From: Bacteroidia bacterium
GTDB taxonomy: Bacteria > Bacteroidota > Bacteroidia > Flavobacteriales_E > Vicingaceae
DNA: 50,283 nucleotides
Reading direction: 5' to 3'
NCBI GenBank assembly: GCA_030433355.1
Contig: JAUIMG010000020.1
Span: 1 to 50,283, forward strand
Positions 1 to 5,835 of this stretch are shown here, in pieces. The stretch's first letter is position 1. Each line of letters begins with the position of its first letter. Below the pieces are notes generated by a model that had not been told where the DNA came from, did not search any database, and saw only the letters and a list, made by a program, of their open reading frames with translations. A program made the position numbers and the translations under genes.

Positions 1-2
1 AA

Positions 3-569
3 AAAGACCCAATCATCTTTGATAAAGATGAATTCATAAGAGCTGGAACAACAGTGGAAGGCTTAGCTAAGTTAAGACCTGCATTTAGAAAAGAAGGCGG
101 AACGGTTACTGCAGGGAATGCATCAGGATTAAATGATGGGGCTGCAGCAACGATTGTTGCCTCCGAAGATGCGGTGAAGAAATACAATTTAAACCCATTG
201 GCAAGAATTGTAAGTTCTGCTGTTGTTGGTGTAGAGCCAAGAATAATGGGTATTGGTCCTGTTGGGGCTACGAACTTAGCATTGAAAAGAGCTGGTTTAA
301 CCTTAGATGATATGGATATTTTTGAATTCAATGAAGCATTTGCTGCCCAAGCTTTAGCTTGTACTAGGGAATTGGGTTTAGCCGACGATGACCCTCGTAT
401 TAATCCGAATGGTGGCGCCATCGCAATTGGACATCCACTGGGAGTAACTGGCGCCAGAATATTACATACAGCAGCCTTAGAGTTACAGAAAACAGGAAAG
501 CGTTATGCGCTTGCTGCAATGTGTGTAGGTGTTGGTCAAGGCTATGCCACGATAATAGAGAGAAGTTAG
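3..569 (+). CDS. paaJ: Thiolase (acetyl-CoA acyltransferase), C-terminal part, 5' truncated by window
   Basis: The reading frame is open from the left edge, so this is the C-terminal part of a thiolase of about 390-400 residues. Visible thiolase motifs are the NEAFA segment, the GGAIAIGHPLGVTGAR block carrying the catalytic His, and the CVGVGQG block carrying the second catalytic Cys. The nucleophilic Cys would lie outside the window. Thiolases release acetyl-CoA from 3-oxoacyl-CoA. Standing just upstream of paaZ, it most likely acts as the 3-oxoadipyl-CoA / 3-oxo-5,6-dehydrosuberyl-CoA thiolase of phenylacetate breakdown. The paaJ/pcaF assignment is from context; the thiolase family is certain. 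A GTG at 54 is inside the domain and is not the start. Confidence 0.88.
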   Translation, partial: KDPIIFDKDEFIRAGTTVEGLAKLRPAFRKEGGTVTAGNASGLNDGAAATIVASEDAVKKYNLNPLARIVSSAVVGVEPRIMGIGPVGATNLALKRAGLTLDDMDIFEFNEAFAAQALACTRELGLADDDPRINPNGGAIAIGHPLGVTGARILHTAALELQKTGKRYALAAMCVGVGQGYATIIERS

Positions 570-801
570 AAGTACTTGGAGTTGGAAGTACTTAAAGTTA
601 AAAGTTGGGAGTACTTAAAATTGAAACAATATAACTTTAGACACTTATATAACTTAAGACCTCTAAATTAAAGTTGGAAGTACTTGGAGTTGGAAGTACT
701 TAAAGTTAAAAGTTGGGAGTACTTAAAATGGAAACAATATAACTTTAGACACTTATATAACTTAAGACCTCTAAATTAAAGTTGGAAGTACTTGGAGTTG
801 G
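563..801. repeat. 108-bp tandem intergenic repeat with AAGTACTT palindromes
   Basis: Two complete 108-bp units (571-678 and 679-786) differ at one base (T at 622, G at 730), followed by about 15 bp of a third copy. Each unit contains two AAGTACTT palindromes plus one GAGTACTT, and short AGTTGGAAGT and AGTTGGGAGT motifs. The left edge resembles the repeat already inside the last codons and stop of the thiolase gene (one mismatch over 563-579). A sub-motif, ACTTTAGACACTTA, at 634-647 and 742-755 recurs downstream of the next gene. No coding potential is apparent. Confidence 0.9.
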
Positions 802-823
802 GAGTGATTAATTACAATATAAA

Positions 824-1195
824 ATGACAAATAAGGAGTTTAGTGAGAAGCTTGAAAAAAGAACTAAATTGTTTTCAATTGAAGTCATTAAGCTTTCAGC
901 ATCACTTTCTAACTCTCCTGAAGCTAGAGTTATTCGAAATCAAATTACAAAATCAGCGACTAGTATAGGAGCAAATTATAGAGAGGCAAATCGTTCAAGA
1001 AGTATAAATGATTTTAAGAATAAAATAAAGATTTCTGAAAGTGAAGCCAATGAAACCTTATATTGGTTAGAGATAATTATGGAGTTAAATTGGTCAGAAA
1101 AGGAGATAATTGATAAATTACATAATGAAGCAAAAGAACTTCTTGCTATTTTGACCTCCATTGGAATTAAAATGAAAACTAAAAGTGCAAGTTGA
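824..1195 (+). CDS. Four-helix bundle protein (S23/IVP family)
   Basis: A 123-residue, entirely helical-looking protein of the family found as 23S rRNA intervening-sequence proteins and as free-standing genes in Bacteroidota; the Avd accessory protein of diversity-generating retroelements is a structural relative. The family hallmark is a central block with R(S/N)QITKSATSIGANYREA, then DFKNKIKISESEANETLYWL. Molecular function is not established; a basic surface and nucleic-acid binding are suspected for relatives. It lies between thiolase and paaZ, same strand, with the 108-bp repeat on its 5' side and matching motifs on its 3' side. It has about the usual length for the family and looks intact. 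It is only distantly similar to the second copy at 3763. Confidence 0.9.
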   Translation: MTNKEFSEKLEKRTKLFSIEVIKLSASLSNSPEARVIRNQITKSATSIGANYREANRSRSINDFKNKIKISESEANETLYWLEIIMELNWSEKEIIDKLHNEAKELLAILTSIGIKMKTKSAS

Positions 1196-1208
1196 AAGGA
1201 AACTTAAA

Positions 1209-1237
1209 ACTTTAGACACTTAAAACTTTAAGTACTT
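1209..1237. repeat. Downstream partner of the 108-bp repeat
   Basis: The 14-mer ACTTTAGACACTTA at 1209-1222 is the same as that in both 108-bp units upstream of the four-helix gene, and AAGTACTT recurs at 1230-1237, just before the paaZ start at 1243. The four-helix gene is thus bracketed by members of the same repeat family. Confidence 0.75.
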
Positions 1238-1242
1238 ATTAT

Positions 1243-3732
1243 ATGAAACTAGAAAATTACATACAAGGCAATTGGATTAGTGGGGATGGAGATGGAACTC
1301 CCTTAATTAATGCGGTAAATGGGGAAGTAGTGGCAACTGCCACAACAAAAGGTTTGGATTTTGCAGCAATTTTGGATTATGGTAGAAAAGTTGGTAATCC
1401 TGCCTTACGTAAAATGACTTTTCAAGAGCGAGGGATGATGCTAAAGAAATTAGCGATGCACCTCACCAAGCACAAAGCAAAATTTTATGAAATCTCTTAT
1501 AAAACAGGAGCTACCAAAGTAGACTCTTGGATAGATATCGAAGGGGGATTTGGAAATCTATTTGCCAATGCATCCTTAAGAAAAGAATTTCCAAACAAAC
1601 CTTTTCATGTAGACGGGGAAGGAATAGATTTATCGAGAGGTGGACAGTTTATGGGACATCACATTATGGTTCCTAAAAGAGGTGTAGCTGTGCATATCAA
1701 TGCTTTTAATTTTCCGGTTTGGGGAATGCTAGAAAAATGCGCTGTAAACTGGATGGCCGGTGTTCCTGCTGTGGTAAAACCTGCTACGAATACCTCTTTT
1801 CTAACAGAAGCTGTGGTTAGAGAAATTATCGCTTCAGGCATTTTACCTGAAGGATCACTGCAACTAATTTGTGGCTCAGCAAGAAGTATTTTAGATACGG
1901 TAGAATCTCAAGATGTTGTCACTTTTACAGGTTCTGCTTCCACAGGTAGAATGCTAAAAGCAAATCCAAGGATTATTGAAGAAGCGGTTCCATTTAATAT
2001 GGAGGCAGATTCCTTAAACTGCTCTGTTTTAGGTTTAGATGCTGCTCCTGGCACTCCAGAGTTTAACCTTTTTATAAAAGGTGTAAAGGCGGAGATGACC
2101 GTGAAATGTGGACAGAAGTGTACCGCCATTCGAAGAATAATGGTGCCTGAAAACTATGTGGAAGATGTTCAGATTGCCTTAGGGAAAGAACTTGCTAGAA
2201 CCAATATTGGAGACCCTTCTTTGAAAGAAACTAGGATGGGTGCCTTGGTTAGTAAAGATCAAGTAGAAGAAGTTAAAGAAAGAGTTGCTGAATTAAGCCA
2301 AACCGCTGAAATAATTTATGGAGATTTAGATGCTGTTGAGGTGCATGGTGCCGATGCTAAAAAAGGAGCATTCTTAAGCCCAATATTGCTATTGGAAAAA
2401 GATCCATTTAAAAATATGGCGGTTCACAATGTGGAGGCATTTGGACCGGTAAGTACCATTATGCCTTATTCTACAACAGCTGAAGCTGTTGAATTATCTC
2501 ATCTAGGAATGGGTTCACTTTGTGCATCTATCGTAACAGGCGATGATAAAATTGCAACAGAATTTACGGTGGAAGCAGCCACACATCATGGTAGGATATT
2601 GGTGTTGAATCAAGATTCTGCAAAACAGAGTACAGGGCATGGTTCTCCATTACCTACTTTAACGCATGGTGGACCTGGAAGAGCCGGAGGTGGAGAAGAA
2701 ATGGGCGGTATGCGAGGTGTGAAACACTATCTACAGCGTTGTGCTATTCAAGGTTCACCAACTACGGTAACTGAAATTACAGGTATTTTTCAAGCTGGAG
2801 CTAAATACAAAGAGCCAGAACATCATCCATTTAAATATCATTTCGAAGATATTGAGCCGGGAATGTCTTTGAAGACACATAAGAGAACAATAATAGATTC
2901 TGAGATTGCCAATTTTGCAAACCTTTCTTGGGATCACTTTTATGCCCATACAGATATTACTTCACTAAGCCATACCATCTTTGAAAGAAGAGCGGCTCAC
3001 GGTTATTTCATCTTATCAGCTGCTGCAGGTTTATTTGTTTATCCTAACAAAGGGCCAGTTGCTGCCAATTATGGTTTAGATACTTGTCGTTTTATGCGAC
3101 CTATTTACCATAACGATACCATTTATGTTCGTTTAACCTGTCAAGAAAAGAGAGATAAAGATGTTAGAGGAAAGCAATTTCCATCTGGCGTAGTAAAGTG
3201 GTTTGTAGAGGTATTCGATCAAAACGATGAAAAGGTAGCTATTGCAACGGTATTGACTATGGTGGCTAAGAAAAGTCCTTTTGTAGATATTACTAGAGCT
3301 AAAGTGGAAGACTATCTAGATAAGCTGAAAGAAGATACCAAAGCACAATGGGGAATAATGACCCCACAGCATATGTTGGAACATTTAATTGCGGGTTTTG
3401 AGGCAGCGACTAATAAACGCATCTTAGAGATTGTTACTCCTGAAGAACATATTGAAAAGTACCAAGACTCTCTATTTAACTATAGAGCAATGCCTAAGAA
3501 TTTTGATATGCCTGCTATGAAGAAGGGTGAATTAGAAGATTTGCGCTTTGAAAGTTTACAAGAAGCCAAAGAAGGGTTTTTAAACGCTTGGGATGCATTT
3601 GAAACCTATTACAAAGAAAACCCGGATGCAATTGCGGCTAATGCAGTTTTTGGAGAATTGGACAAAGATCATTGGGACTTATTGAATAGAAAGCATTTTA
3701 ATCATCACTTTGAGCAATTTAACTTGCTCTAA
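1243..3732 (+). CDS. paaZ: PaaZ: aldehyde dehydrogenase / oxepin-CoA hydrolase with C-terminal DUF1569-like extension
   Basis: Cytosolic ring-opening enzyme of the aerobic phenylacetate pathway: the MaoC-type hydratase domain opens oxepin-CoA and the aldehyde dehydrogenase domain oxidises the resulting semialdehyde. Residues 1 to about 520 are the dehydrogenase, with general base E254 (FNMEAD) and nucleophile C293 ([11 protein letters not shown]). Residues about 535-680 are the MaoC domain with D564 and H569 ([10 protein letters not shown]), the same spacing as the known catalytic pair of E. coli PaaZ. E. coli PaaZ has about 680 residues; this one has 829. The additional residues, about 690-829 ([10 protein letters not shown] near the start, HFNHHFEQF near the end), look like a DUF1569/DinB-type helical domain whose role is unknown. 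The ATG at 1243 begins the expected N-terminus. Confidence 0.95.
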   Translation: MKLENYIQGNWISGDGDGTPLINAVNGEVVATATTKGLDFAAILDYGRKVGNPALRKMTFQERGMMLKKLAMHLTKHKAKFYEISYKTGATKVDSWIDIEGGFGNLFANASLRKEFPNKPFHVDGEGIDLSRGGQFMGHHIMVPKRGVAVHINAFNFPVWGMLEKCAVNWMAGVPAVVKPATNTSFLTEAVVREIIASGILPEGSLQLICGSARSILDTVESQDVVTFTGSASTGRMLKANPRIIEEAVPFNMEADSLNCSVLGLDAAPGTPEFNLFIKGVKAEMTVKCGQKCTAIRRIMVPENYVEDVQIALGKELARTNIGDPSLKETRMGALVSKDQVEEVKERVAELSQTAEIIYGDLDAVEVHGADAKKGAFLSPILLLEKDPFKNMAVHNVEAFGPVSTIMPYSTTAEAVELSHLGMGSLCASIVTGDDKIATEFTVEAATHHGRILVLNQDSAKQSTGHGSPLPTLTHGGPGRAGGGEEMGGMRGVKHYLQRCAIQGSPTTVTEITGIFQAGAKYKEPEHHPFKYHFEDIEPGMSLKTHKRTIIDSEIANFANLSWDHFYAHTDITSLSHTIFERRAAHGYFILSAAAGLFVYPNKGPVAANYGLDTCRFMRPIYHNDTIYVRLTCQEKRDKDVRGKQFPSGVVKWFVEVFDQNDEKVAIATVLTMVAKKSPFVDITRAKVEDYLDKLKEDTKAQWGIMTPQHMLEHLIAGFEAATNKRILEIVTPEEHIEKYQDSLFNYRAMPKNFDMPAMKKGELEDLRFESLQEAKEGFLNAWDAFETYYKENPDAIAANAVFGELDKDHWDLLNRKHFNHHFEQFNLL

Positions 3733-3763
3733 TTTTTAGTTTTTAATCTTTAATTCCTAAAAA
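3731..3763. repeat. Left AT-rich arm upstream of second four-helix gene
   Basis: The arm at 3731-3755 begins within the paaZ stop codon and matches 4939-4963 at 24 of 25 positions. It reads as the inverted form (core TTTTTAATC) of the GATTAAAAA core on the other side of the next gene. It also contains a small dyad, TTTTTAG (3733-3739) with CTAAAAA (3757-3763), ending at the next start codon. Confidence 0.75.
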
Positions 3764-4134
3764 TGGAAAGAGATAATGTAGTTCAAAAGAAGAGTTTTGA
3801 TTTTGCTGTAAAGGCTATTAAGTTATCTTATAAAATCCAAAAGCAGCATAAAGAGTTTGACTTAAGTAGACAGCTCATTCGTTCTTCCTCCTCAATAGGT
3901 GCTAATATTGAGGAATCGATGGGCGGTCAAAGTGATAAAGATTTTCTTCATAAGGTATCTATTTCTTACAAAGAAGCTAGGGAATCAGAATATTGGCTAA
4001 AACTGATGCATGAAGTTGATTTAATCTCTCACAATGAAAAAGATGAATTGCTTAATAATGTGAAAGAAATTCTCAGATTATTAGGAGCTATAAAAAGAAC
4101 CATGCAGAAAAAGATTAAAACTAGCCAGGATTAA
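3763..4134 (+). CDS. Four-helix bundle protein (S23/IVP family), second copy
   Basis: Second 123-residue member of the family, between paaZ and the enoyl-CoA hydratase gene. The family block is present: RQLIRSSSSIGANIEES, then DFLHKVSISYKEARESEYWLKL. It is clearly homologous to the 824-1195 protein but strongly diverged, so this is not a recent local duplication. It is bracketed by inverted AT-rich arms; its stop codon lies inside the right arm. Molecular function is unknown. Sharing the strand and operon of the phenylacetate genes does not by itself imply a metabolic role, because the family occurs in many unrelated contexts. Confidence 0.9.
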   Translation: MERDNVVQKKSFDFAVKAIKLSYKIQKQHKEFDLSRQLIRSSSSIGANIEESMGGQSDKDFLHKVSISYKEARESEYWLKLMHEVDLISHNEKDELLNNVKEILRLLGAIKRTMQKKIKTSQD

Positions 4135-4153
4135 AAATTGAGAATTAAAAATT
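4128..4153. repeat. Right AT-rich arm downstream of second four-helix gene
   Basis: A 26-bp element built as GGATTAAAAATT, three variable bases, then AATTAAAAATT. It matches 4976-5001 except at two of the three central bases, and is inverted relative to the arm at 3731-3755. It overlaps the four-helix stop codon at 4132-4134. Together the two arms bracket the gene as inverted repeats. Confidence 0.75.
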
Positions 4154-4173
4154 ATTAATTAAAAAGTAAATAA

Positions 4174-4935
4174 ATGTCAGAGCAGAAGGCCTATGTAAGT
4201 ATAGAAAAACAAGAAAACGGTTTAGCAGTAATCGAATTTTTTCATCCGAAGCACAATTCACTACCGAGTGATATCTTGTCGAAATTGGCAAATACGATTA
4301 AAGAGGCCGGAGAAGATGATGCCGTGAAATTGATTGTTTTGCAAAGTGGTGGCGACAGAACATTTTGTTCAGGAGCAAGCTTCACGGAGTTGATTTCTAT
4401 CAATGATATAGAAACTGGGAAGCAATTTTTCTCTGGCTTTGCCAATGTAATTAACGCTTGTAGGAAATGCCCTAAACTCATTATCGGAAGAGTGCAAGGA
4501 AAAGCTGTTGGCGGTGGAGTAGGAGTGGCTTCTGCGGTAGACTATTGCCTTGCAACTAAATACGCTTCAATTAAACTTTCGGAGTTAAATGTAGGAATTG
4601 GCCCATTTGTAGTTGGTCCTGCAGTAGAACGAAAAGTGGGTGTTTCTGCAATGAGCCAAATGACCATTAATGCGGACGAATTCTTTTCTGCCGAATGGGC
4701 AAAGCAAAAAGGATTGTACGCCGATATTTTTGATGATTCGGTGAGCTTAGACAAAGGAGTAAATGATTTAGTAGATTATTTGTTGTCTAAAAATCCGGAA
4801 GCACAAAGTATGCTAAAAAAGGTATTTTGGGAAGGCTGCGAAGATTGGGATGAGCTCCTAGCGAAGCGTGCTGAAATGAGTGGTAGATTGGTGTTGAGTG
4901 ATTATACGAAAGAGGTTTTAGCAGGCTACGCCTGA
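4174..4935 (+). CDS. Enoyl-CoA hydratase/isomerase (crotonase) family, phenylacetate cluster
   Basis: A 253-residue crotonase-fold enzyme. The oxyanion-hole elements are visible at CSGASF (65-70) and AVGGGVGVAS (111-120). Of the two acidic residues used by classical hydratases, the second is retained (E137 in KLSELNVGIG) while the first is replaced: glycine sits where GGGCEL is expected. That pattern is more like isomerases or specialised hydratases. In this position it probably performs a PaaF- or PaaG-type step (2,3-dehydroadipyl-CoA hydration or ring-epoxide isomerisation), but which one cannot be decided from sequence. Start ATG at 4174 follows the right AT-rich arm. Confidence 0.88.
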   Translation: MSEQKAYVSIEKQENGLAVIEFFHPKHNSLPSDILSKLANTIKEAGEDDAVKLIVLQSGGDRTFCSGASFTELISINDIETGKQFFSGFANVINACRKCPKLIIGRVQGKAVGGGVGVASAVDYCLATKYASIKLSELNVGIGPFVVGPAVERKVGVSAMSQMTINADEFFSAEWAKQKGLYADIFDDSVSLDKGVNDLVDYLLSKNPEAQSMLKKVFWEGCEDWDELLAKRAEMSGRLVLSDYTKEVLAGYA

Positions 4936-4938
4936 TTC

Positions 4939-5001
4939 AATTTTTAGTTTTTAATCCTTAATTTTCAATATCCAAGGATTAAAAATTCACAATTAAAAAT
5001 T
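4939..5001. repeat. Gene-less copy of the AT-rich inverted-repeat pair (hairpin)
   Basis: Left arm 4939-4963 (24 of 25 identical to 3731-3755) and right arm 4976-5001 (24 of 26 identical to 4128-4153) are separated by about 12 bp and can pair: TTTTTAATCCTT (4949-4960) is the exact complement of AAGGATTAAAAA (4974-4985). It is the same pair of arms that brackets the four-helix gene, but with no gene between. It may also act as a weak terminator between the hydratase gene and paaY. Confidence 0.8.
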
Positions 5002-5006
5002 AAAGA

Positions 5007-5606
5007 TTGTTTTATAGTTTCAAAGGTTTCATTCCAGTAGTTCATCCAAGCGCATTTGTGCATCCACAAGCTGCGGTTACGGGAAATGTAATTATTGGAA
5101 AAGATGTTTACATAGGTCCAGGTGCTGTCATTCGTGGAGATTGGGGTGGCATTATCATTGAAGATGGTTGCAATGTGCAGGAGAATTGCACCATACATAT
5201 GTTTCCCGGAATTACTATTACTTTAAGAGAAGGGGCACATATTGGCCATGGAGCCATTATTCATGGAGCGCATATTGGTAAGAATGTATTGGTAGGCATG
5301 AATGCCGTAATTATGGATGAGGCCATTATTGGCGATGAATGTATTGTTGGTGCACTCACTTTTGTGAAAGCCAAGGAAGTATTTGAAAAACGCTCCTTAA
5401 TTGTTGGGAATCCCGCTAAGAAGATAAAGGAGGTAAGCGATGAAATGATTGCTTGGAAAAGCAAAGGAACGCAATTGTACCAAAAGCTTCCTGAAGAGAT
5501 GCAAGAAGAGAGCGAAGCAGTGGAGCCATTAAGAGAAATCCCTCCTAACAGACCCAAGCAAGAGAACCTTTATCAGATTTGGGAAGAAATAAAAAAGGCC
5601 AAATAA
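5007..5606 (+). CDS. paaY: PaaY: hexapeptide-repeat thioesterase/gamma-carbonic-anhydrase-like protein
   Basis: A 199-residue left-handed beta-helix protein with hexapeptide repeats (VIIGKDVYIGPGAVIRGD, HIGHGAIIHG, NVLVGMNAVIMDEAIIGDECIVGA). The order and the C-terminal segment EPLREIPPNRP are characteristic of PaaY, a thioesterase thought to remove dead-end CoA esters in phenylacetate catabolism, rather than of a general carbonic anhydrase. Three His residues (HMFPG, HIGHG region) fit the metal site. The start is a TTG at 5007; no upstream ATG is in frame and the protein aligns with PaaY from its first residues. It lies immediately after the gene-less hairpin repeat. Confidence 0.88.
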   Translation: MFYSFKGFIPVVHPSAFVHPQAAVTGNVIIGKDVYIGPGAVIRGDWGGIIIEDGCNVQENCTIHMFPGITITLREGAHIGHGAIIHGAHIGKNVLVGMNAVIMDEAIIGDECIVGALTFVKAKEVFEKRSLIVGNPAKKIKEVSDEMIAWKSKGTQLYQKLPEEMQEESEAVEPLREIPPNRPKQENLYQIWEEIKKAK

Positions 5607-5651
5607 GGCAACTCAAAACACTTTTCTTCGTCAATAGAAAAATTGACTGAT

Positions 5652-5729
5652 GGTAAAATGGTTTTGAATTCCATAACTATTACCAACCAAAATGGAGAGC
5701 AGGCCAACTTTAAAGTGGTGAAGCAATAG
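5652..5729 (+). pseudogene. Remnant T9SS C-terminal tail of a lost paralog
   Basis: The frame ending in TAG at 5727-5729 encodes ITITNQNGEQANFKVVKQ, almost the same last residues as the three large proteins that follow (ITNQKGEQANFKVVKQ). Upstream the likeness fades from about 5652 (GKMVLNS where the paralogs have GENGLYF), and the frame has no body, signal peptide or credible start. It is the stub of a fourth array member, left of the surviving three. The preceding 45 bases after paaY show nothing recognisable. Confidence 0.8.
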
Positions 5730-5835
5730 TTTCGTTTAAAAATTATCAATTCATTGTATAGAATGCTATGCTCACGAATCTATAAGACGTATTAGAATAT
5801 TTTATTGCTAATTTTAATAACAGATTGGTTTCTAT

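Noticed and set aside
571-801. 108-bp repeats taken as a CRISPR array or VNTR coding region
   Set aside because: Units are direct 108-bp copies without alternating unique spacers, and all frames contain stops.
3731-5001. Insertion sequence with transposase
   Set aside because: Inverted arms are present, but no transposase gene or target-site duplication is visible; only a MITE/REP-like hypothesis remains.
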